Below, in pieces: positions 30,434 to 39,738 of a stretch of DNA of 64,000 bases. A program made the position numbers and the translations under genes. The first letter of the stretch is position 1, and each line of letters begins with the position of its first letter. The notes under the pieces are model-generated. The model ran no database searches. It was not told where the DNA came from and was given only the letters and a program-made list of their open reading frames with translations. Source of the DNA: Dictyobacter vulcani (lineage in GTDB: Bacteria; Chloroflexota; Ktedonobacteria; Ktedonobacterales; Ktedonobacteraceae); contig NZ_BKZW01000001.1 in the NCBI RefSeq assembly GCF_008974265.1, positions 3,038,001 through 3,102,000 of the forward strand. Reading direction: 5' to 3'.

Positions 30434-30564
30434 CTTTTTTATCGCGTCATCTATAATAGGCCAGCAAATCGTCTCCATATAGTAGAGTCTGCCAGCACAA
30501 ACAACCTGCCTGCACGTTCTGGTTTTTTGCTACACTTCCTCCGATTTTATCACATTCCACTGTC

Positions 30565-31035
30565 GTACCGGCAGCGCTGGTCGCTAATACTTTTCGGTTA
30601 GCGAGACGTTGAGAGAGGGTTCGACGTGACCAGCAAGCCATGTGTACGTGGAGAGGGCGCCACACGCGGAGGCCGCACTGCTGCGTTTGCGCAGGCCAGC
30701 GTGCAAGCACGACTTCGCAGTGCTGTGGCGCCTACAGGGATCGTGTGGATCCTCCCCGTACCTTCTCGGAGAGGATCACGAAACAGGATCCGTCGCGGTG
30801 TAGGCGCCACAGGCATGCGATGCTCGTTGAGCCCCTCGCTCCACCATCACGCCGCATGCCGGCCTCCGCGTGTGGCGCCCTCTCCACGTACTATTTTTAT
30901 GGCCACAAAAGCGCTGCAACGAAAAATATTGGCGCTGGTCGCTGCAACCTGTCGACGTCCAAACACGTCCCTGGGAGCGATGACCCCTTGCTTGCTTGAA
31001 CGCCAGGTGACCGCAGCGACCAGCGCTGCCAGTAC
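30565..31035. repeat. Cluster of nested palindromes
   Basis: The 21-bp end 30565-30585 matches the complement of 31015-31035 at 20 of 21 positions. Inside is a perfect 32-bp inverted repeat (30644-30675 / 30860-30891), with an inner TGTGGCGCCTACA / TGTAGGCGCCACA pair (30723-30735 / 30801-30813). A second GCGCTGGTCGCTGC arm at 30932-30945 pairs with 31014-31028. No transposase is present. The whole spacer is non-coding in both directions as far as I can judge. Confidence 0.75.
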
Positions 31036-31126
31036 GTTAGAATACCCCCCATACGTTCACTGGTCCAGACACTAATAAGCAATAGCAGAACTATGGCGTG
31101 ATAGAATAAAAGACTGTGTAGTTAAA

Positions 31127-31142
31127 TATATATATATATATA
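31127..31142. repeat. (TA)8 dinucleotide run
   Basis: Sixteen bases of alternating TA lie directly before the ribosome site AAAAGGAG of the GNAT gene. Such runs change length easily and here would alter promoter or leader spacing. Confidence 0.8.
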
Positions 31143-31153
31143 AAAGGAGCCGC

Positions 31154-31927
31154 ATGCTTTCACCGAACAGTCTCCAGGAATACTTGCGTTTCCAGGCCCG
31201 GCAGCATCATCAAGCAGTTCCCGTTGATTCATTTACATTTTTCCTGCATACCACTGATAGCAGTGAAGAAGCCAACTATGCTATCCCAGATGCATCTGGA
31301 GACAGTAACGATTGGTCTGATAAGCTGAGGAAATTACAACATTGCTTCAGTGAATATACTCGAAAGCCTTGCTTGCAGTTTGTCGCAGAAGCATTTCCGC
31401 ACCTCTCTTCTGCGCTACTCTCCTCGGGCTGGTCCCAGGTTAAGCAATCACAGATTATGATCTGTACATCTGAAACCTATCGACCCGCTCGTATTGTTCC
31501 AGGACTGGAGATGACAACCCTTTCACTAGTATCTTCTGTGCAGGAGATTTGTGAGGGGCTTGATACCAACGCGCTGGGGTTCGATCCACAGGCGGAACGA
31601 GCAACTGTACAGGACGCTGAGGCATTTCGGCAGGATCTCAGCCGCAGTCCAGCGTTCACTGCTTATCTCCAGCAGCAACCTGTTGCGGCAGGTATGTTTA
31701 CTGCTATTCACCAGGGGGTCACGGAACTGGTTGGCATTACCACGGTGGCGCAATTTCGTCAGCAAGGAATTGCCACCGCCTTGACCGCCTATATGACGCA
31801 AGTAGCCTTTAGCCAGGGAGCCACACTGGTCTTCCTGATCGCAGCTAATGAGCAAGCTGGCCGCGTTTATGAACGTGTGGGTTTTCGTCCCTATGCCAGA
31901 TGGGAGCGATATACATTAGTTGTTTAA
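31154..31927 (+). CDS. GNAT-family N-acetyltransferase
   Basis: 257 residues. The C-terminal GNAT fold shows the acetyl-CoA loop TVAQFRQQGIATAL and the following ANEQAGRVYERVGFRP. The N-terminal 120 residues form a more divergent, possibly second, GNAT-like half. AAAAGGAG lies 6 bases before ATG 31154. The substrate cannot be read from sequence. Confidence 0.85.
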   Translation: MLSPNSLQEYLRFQARQHHQAVPVDSFTFFLHTTDSSEEANYAIPDASGDSNDWSDKLRKLQHCFSEYTRKPCLQFVAEAFPHLSSALLSSGWSQVKQSQIMICTSETYRPARIVPGLEMTTLSLVSSVQEICEGLDTNALGFDPQAERATVQDAEAFRQDLSRSPAFTAYLQQQPVAAGMFTAIHQGVTELVGITTVAQFRQQGIATALTAYMTQVAFSQGATLVFLIAANEQAGRVYERVGFRPYARWERYTLVV

Positions 31928-31948
31928 TTTATCTTGCCTGCTAGCTTG

Positions 31949-32608
31949 TTATAGCGAGACGATTCGTGTCCGTGGGCGGTCGTTTTTTACATCTATACGG
32001 CGGATCGCCCACATATACCAGGTTGCAAAGGTGCGATAAGGACGCCATAATTCACCGCGTTCCAGAGCCTCTTTTCTGGTTGGACGCTCAGATAGCTGAT
32101 AGGCAAAGCGTATGCCCTCGAGTAGACCCAGATCGTCTACTGGGAACACATCCGGGCGCACCAGTACAAATATCAGACACATTTCAGCTGTCCAGCGTCC
32201 GATGCCTTTGACTTCGGTGAGTTGACGGATGATCTCTTCATCATCGAGTTCAAAAAGTTTCTCTAATTGTAGTTGACCGCTGGAAACGTGTTCAACAAGG
32301 TTAAGGATATAGCGAGCCTTGGGGGTAGATAATCCTAAGGTACGCAATTGATCGAAGTCAAAAGGAAGAAGATTTTCAGGAGTGACTTTGCCATCAGGCA
32401 TAGCCGCACAGACACGCGCCATAATCGCATCGGCCGCTTTAACAGAAATCTGCTGTGAAATGATGGCATCGACCAATGCATTAAATATATCTGGATCAGG
32501 TTGCAGGTTGCATGGTCCAACGCGCTCAATCACCCCTTTCATAACAGGATCAATATCACGTAAATAAGAGGTTGCCGTGGCGATAACATCCGTAAATGAG
32601 GTTTGCAT
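31949..32608 (-). CDS. DNA-3-methyladenine glycosylase II (AlkA-like)
   Basis: Base-excision repair enzyme of the HhH-GPD superfamily. About 219 residues from ATG 32608 (MQTSFTDVIA). The helix-hairpin-helix is LTEVKGIGRWTAEM, followed by the catalytic Asp in FPVDDLGL; IISQQISVKAADAI upstream is typical. It converges with the GNAT gene. The alternative start at 32632 adds eight residues. Confidence 0.9.
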   Translation of the reverse strand: MQTSFTDVIATATSYLRDIDPVMKGVIERVGPCNLQPDPDIFNALVDAIISQQISVKAADAIMARVCAAMPDGKVTPENLLPFDFDQLRTLGLSTPKARYILNLVEHVSSGQLQLEKLFELDDEEIIRQLTEVKGIGRWTAEMCLIFVLVRPDVFPVDDLGLLEGIRFAYQLSERPTRKEALERGELWRPYRTFATWYMWAIRRIDVKNDRPRTRIVSL

Positions 32609-32711
32609 TGATCTCACAATTCTTTCTTCCACGTGTACTGTACATTAACCTATGCCGGTAGTATAGAGAGGATAAGAACATTTGTCCAGTATACTCTGGC
32701 CGTAACGCTTT

Positions 32712-33434
32712 TCAGTGATCCTTTGTTTCCTTTTCTAGATATGTTTGTGCTGATGTTATCATTGCATCAAAGAGCTGTTTTGCTTCCTGTTGATCGTGGG
32801 CATCGGGTTTACGTAGCTCAAGCGTGCGGCTTACACTTTCGGCAGCCATCGTTGCCCTTTGCTCGATCGGGAGTTGATAATCCTCAGGCAAAAACTGATC
32901 TACCATCAGAAATCCAATGCACATGGCTTCGAGCATATGCACCAGTGTCTTGAGGGGAATGTCCGAGCGAATCAAGCCCTGTTGCTGTAGATAGCTCAGA
33001 TAGGCGTAAAAGCCATCGATCAGCTGTTTGAAATCCTCCTCCTTGAGATAGGTATGCACCAGATCGCCCAGCATATCGCTGTCCCGGAGCATAACGGCTC
33101 GGGTGAGATTGTTGCGTAGTGCGGACAACATTGAGTGTTTGATCATGTTATAGAGGGTCACTCCTTCGGGCTCGGCCTCCATGGCCTGTTGAACCTTCTG
33201 AGCCTCTACAATCTTTTCGCGTAGCAATAGAGCCGTAAACAGTTCTTCTTTATTTTTCCAATGCAGGTAGATCGTACCTTTTGCGACCCCGGCCTGTCTG
33301 GCAATATCATCGACGGTGGTTTTTTTGTAGCCCCAGCGCTGCAGCAGTTCAGATGCGGCATCCAGAATGCGATTGGCCCGGCTTTGCTGCTTATCCTGCT
33401 CTACTTCCTGTCCCTCTCCATATTTTTCTGTCAT
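32712..33434 (-). CDS. TetR-family transcriptional regulator
   Basis: 240 residues. The N-terminal helix-turn-helix (about 20-66) reads RILDAASELL, TTVDDIARQAGVAKGTIYLH and FKNKEELF-like WKNKEELF. The C-terminal ligand domain is unassigned. A strong AAGGAGG precedes ATG 33434. It is divergent from the DUF255 gene but 190 bases away, so it may regulate itself or that gene (inference). Confidence 0.92.
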   Translation of the reverse strand: MTEKYGEGQEVEQDKQQSRANRILDAASELLQRWGYKKTTVDDIARQAGVAKGTIYLHWKNKEELFTALLLREKIVEAQKVQQAMEAEPEGVTLYNMIKHSMLSALRNNLTRAVMLRDSDMLGDLVHTYLKEEDFKQLIDGFYAYLSYLQQQGLIRSDIPLKTLVHMLEAMCIGFLMVDQFLPEDYQLPIEQRATMAAESVSRTLELRKPDAHDQQEAKQLFDAMITSAQTYLEKETKDH

Positions 33435-33624
33435 GTTTCCTCCTTCTTTTTTGTATGACCATTTGAATGATTATGGTCACATGGTTTTAAAAAGATACTA
33501 TCCTGCTGGCCTGCTAAACGTCAAGGGGAGTTGTGTCAGTCTGAGATAGCGTTTCGCATTCAGTAGTTCGTGTCGTACAATGGACAATGGTGCGATTATG
33601 TTTGATTCCGCAGGAGTTATTTGT

Positions 33625-35753
33625 ATGAGTGAGAGTCAAGAGTCTAACAAGCATACTAACCGTCTCAGTCATGAGACGAGTCCATATTTGTTACAACATG
33701 CCCACAATCCAGTTGATTGGTATCCCTGGGGGATGAAGCCTTTGAGAAAGCCCGGCAGGAAGATAAGCCGGTATTGTTGAGCGTGGGCTATTCGGCCTGC
33801 CATTGGTGCCATGTGATGGAGCGCGAGTCATTTGAGAATGAGCAGATCGCGGCACTGATGAATATGCATTTTGTTTCGATTAAAGTTGATCGCGAAGAGC
33901 GCCCCGATATTGACGCTATTTATATGCAGGCGGTGCAGGCTATGACTGGCCAGGGTGGCTGGCCGATGACGATGTTTTTGATGCCGGATGGACGTCCCTT
34001 CTATGGTGGTACCTATTTTCCGCCGCAGGACCGCCGCTATGGACAGCAGGTTATGCCTGGTTTTCCACGGGTCTTGATGAGTATTGCGGATGCCTTTGCC
34101 CATCAGCGTGCGGAACTAGAAGAGCAAGCGACCCAGGTTGCCGATCATTTGAAGCAGCGTAGTGGCATGGTTGCGCAGACTGGAAGGGGCGCGATCGAGC
34201 CGCCGGTACAGGCAACGCTATTGACTGCTGAAAAGCACATTATTGAAGATTTTGATGCCAGATCTGGTGGCTTTGGGGCTGCTCCCAAATTTCCAAACAC
34301 AATGGCGCTGGAGTTTCTCCTGCGGATGCATCTTCACCATCAGGCGGAAGCTGCAAACACAGTATCAGAGCAGTCGGATCCGTCGGCCTTAGAGGTGGTG
34401 GAAACCTCCTTGCAGCGCATGGCGGCCGGTGGTATCTATGATCAGTTGGGTGGTGGCTTCCATCGCTATTCGGTGGATGAGAAGTGGCTGGTACCACATT
34501 TTGAGAAGATGCTCTATGATAATGCTCTGCTCAGCCAGGTCTATCTGCATGCCTATCTGGTTACAGGAAATGAGCTGTATCGCCGTGTCGTAGAAGAGAC
34601 CCTGGACTATGTGGTGCGCGAAATGACCTCGCCAGAGGGCGGTTTTTATTCCACTCAGGATGCGGATAGTGAGGGCGAGGAAGGCAAGTTCTTCCTCTGG
34701 TCGCAGGCTGAGATTGAGCATGCCTTAGATCCACAGGATGCCTCGATCTTTATGGCCTATTATGGGGTGAACCGCCATGGGAATTTTGAAGGCCGCACCA
34801 TTTTAAATCGTGTCCAGGATGATCTGGTGGCCGCCCAGAAAGCCGGTCTCAGTGTTCCTGTTCTGCATGAGCAATTGCGACGTAACCGTGACACGCTCTT
34901 CCGCCTGCGCGAGCAACGGGTAAAACCAGCCAGGGATGAAAAGGTGTTGACCTCGTGGAATGGCTTGATGCTGCGCAGTTTTGCCGAGGCGGCGCGCTAT
35001 CTTAAACGCGCGGATTATCTGCAAGTGGCACAAAAAAATGCGGCCTTCCTGCTGGATACCCTCAGGCATGATGGGCGCCTCCTGCGCACCTTTAAAGATG
35101 GACGCGCCAGACTACGCGGCTACTTAGAGGATTATGCTTTTCTGGCTGATGGATTGCTGGCGCTTTATGAGGCCAGTTTTGAACTGCGCTGGTTTAATGA
35201 GGCACGAGCTTTGATGGATCAGGCGATTGGCTTATTTGCTGATGAGCAAGGTGGCTTCTTTGATACAGGTAGCGACCATGAAGCCTTGATCAGTCGTCCG
35301 AAAGATGTGATGGATAATGCGACTCCGGCAGGCAATAGTGTGGCCGTAGGGGTGCTCTTGCGTCTGGCAGCTTTAACCGGCGAGAGCGCTTATCGCCAGC
35401 GGGCCGATGAATATATTGCGCCACAACTCGACATCATGGTCCAGCATCCTCTGGCTTTTGGTCAGGTATTGTGTGCAGCAGATTTTGCACTCTCGGCAGT
35501 GAAAGAACTGGCCATCCTGGGCGATCCTGCGCAGGCTGACACGCAAACTCTGTTGGATGTTATCAATGCTCGGTATCTCCCGAATAGCGTCCTGGCAAGC
35601 GCCCGAGCTGAGGACACACAGGTTAGCCAGGCGATTGCTTTGCTGGCGGATAGACCACTGAAAGATCAACATGCGACAGCGTATGTCTGTCAGAATTTTG
35701 CCTGCCAGGCGCCTGTAACTACTCCTGCGGCTCTGGCGCCACTATTGTCGTAA
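33625..35753 (+). pseudogene. DUF255 thioredoxin-like protein (YyaL type), frameshifted
   Basis: About 710 codons when joined. The N-terminus from ATG 33625 reads [20 protein letters not shown] and WYPWG, the invariant family opening; it then loses frame in a run of five G at about 33728-33732 where six would be expected, and continues as [20 protein letters not shown] with the redox-like CHWCHVMERESF. The rest contains a six-hairpin glycosidase-like domain. Cytoplasmic; the family's activity is not established. A product starting at 33717 would lack the opening residues. Confidence 0.8.
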
Positions 35754-35762
35754 GCCAGTTTG

Positions 35763-36484
35763 CTAGTCATTTATGTAATGCGCCTCGCCCTGGATTTCGC
35801 GGCGGCAAAGTAGTCCTTTGTTCGCTAATTGATCCAGGGCTTTTGCTGCTGCTTGTCTTTCCCGTGGACCAATAGAATGCTTTTGGGGAGGGGAAAGAGG
35901 GTGGTAACTTCTTGAGCGGTCAAAACAGTGAGTGAGCGATCCTGCTGGCTGAGATATTGTTTGATGGCCTGTTCATAGCAGGAAACAAGTTGACTATCTA
36001 CCATGGCCGGAGGGGGATTGATCACCATGACCGGACAGGTGGCGAGTTGTAACACTCGGCGCGAAATACTGCCCAGAAACATGCGGCGCAAACGTTGTTG
36101 CCAACCTACTCCTCTACTTCCCACCACAATTAAATTACTCTGGCGTTCACAAGCTACTTTGATCAGTTCCTCGGCTGGTGAACCCGTACGTGTGATCAAC
36201 TCAATCTGTTTAATATCAAATCCCCGTTGTTGCAAAACCTCGCAGGCTCTGTTCAGTACCTCTTCGGCTTGTTTACGTTGATCGGCTGTGGGGGGAATAA
36301 ACGCATAATGCTCAGTAAAATGGCCTGGATATTCTGTGATCACGTGTGTATTGGTAATCACATGGACGAGGAAAAAAGAAAACGTGGCAGGATCGTGCCC
36401 AAACAGCTCGCAGACCGCGTGTATGGCACTCTGAGTTACTGAAGAATAGTTGGCATCAATCCCTAGCAAAATGCGCTTGTTCAT
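35763..36484 (-). pseudogene. Universal stress protein with C-terminal extension, probably frameshifted
   Basis: The UspA domain covers residues 1 to about 165 from ATG 36484, with RILLGIDANYSS and the ATP-binding GSRGVGWQQRLRRMFLGSIS (one residue past a motif) before CPVMVI. The open frame stops at 35825. In the next frame a natural-looking end, RERQAAAKALDQLANKGLL then GEAHYIND, runs to 35763, so one base is probably missing near 35881-35897 (runs of T and G on the plus strand). The extension looks like a small winged helix. The USP part is certain; the frameshift is inferred. Confidence 0.7.
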
Positions 36485-36992
36485 CGTAACGCCACCACCT
36501 TTTTGTGTGACGGTTCACTTTTTTACTGTTGAGTACTCCATTGTATCAAGCGCGCTTTAACGGTACTCTTAAGTATGTAAACATTATACCTTCTTTCAAA
36601 AAAAGAGGCAAGAAATGGGACGAATGACATACGACTTCATTGTGAAAGTTATCTATACTGATCAAAGAGGATGAGCTACGTTCAAGCTTAGCGTTGAAAG
36701 TAAGTGAAAAACATATTTAGCTGGCTTTTGTGTCGTATATAAGATTACACATATTAAAATATGCAAATACAGGCACATGATCTTTAGCCAGAAAGAACAG
36801 TTGTAGTTATCTGGATCCCTTGTTTTTAGTAGTAGCAAAGCACTAACGCGGGTCCAGAGGTTAAAAAGTAGATTTTTCATACGGTTGACGTAGCATTTGA
36901 TAAAGTTCAGCAATTCGCGTCTACTAAGATAGCAAAAAAATAAAAGATGTACCATGTTTAAGTTGAAGCTGTAAGGGGAATGGTATACTATA
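36485..36992. other. AT-rich spacer between USP and sigma factor
   Basis: About 500 bases. I see no coding frame with natural composition, no tRNA and no clear strong promoter. The upstream ribosome site AAGGGGA (36973-36979) belongs to the sigma gene. Confidence 0.5.
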
Positions 36993-37691
36993 ATGAGCAT
37001 TGAGATAGAAAAGCCACTTGAAGAAATGACTTTGGAGACCCTGGCGGAATGCTGTGTACGTGAGTTGAGCAAGTATCGTCGTAAAGAGTCCTGTGATGAT
37101 CGTTATTGCCTGGAGATTTTCCGCCGTGCGGTCAAACTTCGTAATAATGAAGCATGGATCGTCTTACAGCGGCTGTTTAGCGATAATGTACGCATGTGGC
37201 TGGGTGGTCATTCACATCGTGAATTGGCCCTGCGCTATGAAGCTGAGCAGACCTATGTCGACGATGCCTTCCGGCGTTTCTGGCAGGCCGTGAGCGATCA
37301 GGCACTATCATTCTCAACGATCGCCAGTGCCTTGAGCTACTTAAGGCTTTGTCTGCATTGTGCCATTATGGATACCTTGAGAGCCTTTGCACGCGCAAAT
37401 GTAGAGCGTATGCCTGACTATGGTCACCCTGACGAGCCTCAGGTAGAGGATCGTTATCATGAAAACGAGCTCTGGGAAACCATCAAAAGCATTCTGCCTG
37501 GAGAGCGTGAACAACGCGTTGCCTATTTACACTTTCACTGTAACCTGAAGCCGCGCGAGATCATTCGCTATTGTCCCGGTGAGTTTCAAGGTGAAGAAGA
37601 GATCTACCGTCTCAAGCGTAACATCATGGAACGTATCCTGCGTAATGCCGATAAAATCCGTTGGAAGTTGGATGGGGGCATGTCTGCCTGA
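36993..37691 (+). CDS. Sigma-70-like RNA polymerase sigma factor
   Basis: 232 residues. The middle (about 50-130) resembles sigma region 2: AWIVLQRLF, YVDDAFRRFWQAVSDQ and SYLRLCLHCAIMDTLRA. The end has a region-4-like part (LKPREIIRY then EEEIYRLKRNIMERIL). It is divergent from classic ECF sigma factors. The neighbour 140 bases downstream has anti-sigma-type zinc motifs, which supports the call. TATAAT overlaps the start codon, so the transcription start must lie upstream of 36984. Confidence 0.75.
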   Translation: MSIEIEKPLEEMTLETLAECCVRELSKYRRKESCDDRYCLEIFRRAVKLRNNEAWIVLQRLFSDNVRMWLGGHSHRELALRYEAEQTYVDDAFRRFWQAVSDQALSFSTIASALSYLRLCLHCAIMDTLRAFARANVERMPDYGHPDEPQVEDRYHENELWETIKSILPGEREQRVAYLHFHCNLKPREIIRYCPGEFQGEEEIYRLKRNIMERILRNADKIRWKLDGGMSA

Positions 37692-37833
37692 TGGCGCCAT
37701 GCTCCCTTTTCAATCCAGACTGAAAAATCTGTTGTCCTAAAAACAGAAATAGCAGCGTTTTATATAGTGAAAGAATAAATTGTTTGAAAGAAAGCAATTA
37801 AATGAATATAACTTATATGAAGGACCTGGAACC

Positions 37834-38646
37834 ATGGAATGTCCTTGTTTAGGTGCACCTAAGGACGAAGAACTCTTACGTTATGCTCTTGATGGAGACG
37901 CACTGCCAGTAATGGCCCAAAAACATCTGGAAGAATGCCAGATTTGCCAACAACGACTGACAACCTATACCGATGCTAATAAATTTCTTATCGGGCAGCT
38001 TTATCGTTATCAATGTCCAGATTTAACTTTATTGAGCGAATATTGTATTGGAACTTTGCCTGTCCATGATCATTTGCAGATAGAACTACACCTTAAATCT
38101 TGTCCCTTGTGTGCCTCGGATGTGGCTGAAGCACGGCAGTTTTTAACGCCACCAGTTGATCTGTTAGACCAGAAACTCAGCTCTCCTTTTGCTGATGCCC
38201 CCCTGGATTCCCTGCAGTTAGTACATTGGCGCGCCCCGGTTACCGTTTGGCATAAGAAAACGCAAGCGGCCCATGTCAATCCCTCTCATTATCAGACTGA
38301 TATGGTCGCGCTTTCCTTAGAGGCCAGATCTGACTGCCAGAGTGGAATTCTACTCAAGCTCACTTTATCTTTAGTATCTGAGGCAGAAGGCCCGATCCTA
38401 TTTGATGGCACCAGAGTAGAACTTTATCATGCTGTGCCCATCCTGACCGGGGATCAACAATTAAATGAGATACTTCCCTATATAGAGCTCTTACCAAAGC
38501 ATATGCTCAAGCCAGTTTTTTCGGCTCAAGCTGATACAAGCGGGCAGATTACATTTCACTCTATACCGGTGGGCGAGTATCTTATGATTGTCTATCTACC
38601 TGAAACTGCGATCGTTATTGAGAGGCTGTATATAGAAGAGCGCTAA
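37834..38646 (+). CDS. Putative anti-sigma factor with two zinc motifs
   Basis: About 271 residues from ATG 37834, preceded by AAGGA; TTG 37780 is an alternative. Two H-x3-C-x2-C motifs (HLEECQIC and HLKSCPLC) match the ZAS zinc-binding anti-sigma pattern, normally present once. The remainder is beta-rich, with no transmembrane segment seen, so it may be a soluble anti-sigma. It follows the sigma gene, which fits the usual pair. Confidence 0.7.
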   Translation: MECPCLGAPKDEELLRYALDGDALPVMAQKHLEECQICQQRLTTYTDANKFLIGQLYRYQCPDLTLLSEYCIGTLPVHDHLQIELHLKSCPLCASDVAEARQFLTPPVDLLDQKLSSPFADAPLDSLQLVHWRAPVTVWHKKTQAAHVNPSHYQTDMVALSLEARSDCQSGILLKLTLSLVSEAEGPILFDGTRVELYHAVPILTGDQQLNEILPYIELLPKHMLKPVFSAQADTSGQITFHSIPVGEYLMIVYLPETAIVIERLYIEER

Positions 38647-38651
38647 GTAGA

Positions 38652-38698
38652 ATAGCAGAACTGGAGCCAGGTTCATAAAAGGCTCCCGGCTCTGCTAT
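38652..38698. terminator. Bidirectional hairpin after the anti-sigma gene
   Basis: Stem ATAGCAGA / TCTGCTAT with an inner GGAGCC / GGCTCC, followed by ATTTTTATT on the plus strand. It lies between convergent genes. Confidence 0.6.
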
Positions 38699-38710
38699 CC
38701 CCCAGGATTT

Positions 38711-39001
38711 TTATTGGGCCAGATTGAATTCGATCAGGTTATCGCACAGACTCATAATCTCTTTTGCTACTACAAGATGCGCTGGATGCGGAAGATAATC
38801 TTTCAAATGTTGCATACTTTCGAAGTGCATGACCATTCCATACTGATACCCCTGGGTATGTTAAGAGAGATTTTCGCCACCATGCACATCCTGAATACCA
38901 GGAATAATATCTTTCAGGGCCTGGGTCTGTTTGAGCACTGTTTCTATCTGCTCTTTTGATGTTTCGGCTTTAGGCTGTAACAATACAACGTGTGTAACCA
39001 T
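38711..39001 (-). pseudogene. Dabb (stress-responsive alpha/beta barrel) gene with internal stop
   Basis: From ATG 39001, with GGAGG upstream, the frame reads [15 protein letters not shown] and reaches GGENLS, then an in-frame TAA at 38861-38863. The same frame continues HTQGYQYGMVMHFES, DYLPHPAHLVVAKE and stops at 38711, a normal Dabb end. The total is about 96 codons, the family size. No frame change is needed, so this is a nonsense change, not a run-length error. Confidence 0.85.
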
Positions 39002-39087
39002 CGTGCAATCCTCCATGTTACTTCTATCCTGTTTTTTTACATTCTTGTTTATCACGTTTGAGCGCCAGCATTTTTAGACAAAGAAAA

Positions 39088-39113
39088 CGTCAGGATCACT
39101 GTGAATCCTGACG
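39088..39113. terminator. Hairpin between Dabb and GlsB genes
   Basis: Perfect 9-bp stem CGTCAGGAT / ATCCTGACG with T-rich sequence on both sides; placed to end the leftward GlsB-like transcript. Confidence 0.7.
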
Positions 39114-39174
39114 CTTTTGTTGGTGTGATGGCTCATCATATTCTTTGTTGAAAAGATTAGCACATGGTTTTTGC

Positions 39175-39474
39175 TTAGTGGCGGCGCCCACCTGAGAGCA
39201 GTTGTAAGATGGCGACAAAGATGGCGGCTCCGATAAAGGAGATGAAAATGCTGCCACAGAAGTGAAATGTACCCAGGTCTAATGCGCTTGCCAGAATACT
39301 TCCAATGACAGAACCTACCAGACCAACAATGATATTGCCAATACAACCGTAACCTCTGCCACGTACAACCGTACCGGCCAGAGCGCCCGCGATCAAACCT
39401 ACCAATAACCAGGCAATCAGATTTCCTGGCTGCAATATCTCTGTGATATGTATAGAATGAATAGTAAAGTTCAT
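39175..39474 (-). CDS. GlsB/YeaQ/YmgE-family membrane protein
   Basis: 99 residues with three hydrophobic segments and the family pattern LIAWLLVGLIAGALAGTVVRG, GCIGNIIVGLVGSVIG and a final GAAIFVAILQLL (each shown is a separate stretch). Commonly called transglycosylase-associated protein, without proven enzyme activity; members are stress-induced. CAGGAGG lies before ATG 39474. Confidence 0.9.
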   Translation of the reverse strand: MNFTIHSIHITEILQPGNLIAWLLVGLIAGALAGTVVRGRGYGCIGNIIVGLVGSVIGSILASALDLGTFHFCGSIFISFIGAAIFVAILQLLSGGRRH

Positions 39475-39665
39475 TTTCTACTTTCCTCCTGTCCCAGGTG
39501 AAATGTGCTTCAAAAGCAGAGCGTATAAAAATTTGCAGATGAGTGCAGAATAAAGAGCCAGACGCCATAAGAAGAGGCGCGTATGCTCATCCTGTGCTCT
39601 ATACGTAAAAATAAGACCAGGGTTACAGGTAAGGCCGTAGCGGAAGATGAGTTCTTCGCTATGCA

Positions 39666-39716
39666 AATAGGTCCAGATCCAGTTTATCGTTGTTGATAAC
39701 CGGGCCTGGACCTATT
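39666..39716 (-). terminator. Possible terminator of the MacAB-type operon
   Basis: 11-bp stem AATAGGTCCAG / CTGGACCTATT with an inner hairpin, just after the permease stop on the leftward strand. The T tail is short. Confidence 0.5.
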
Positions 39717-39738
39717 AATCTGGCATACGTTGTCGCTT

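Noticed and set aside
36662..37072. 136-codon leftward frame in the sigma spacer
   Set aside because: Overlaps the sigma start, AT-driven composition, no ribosome site.
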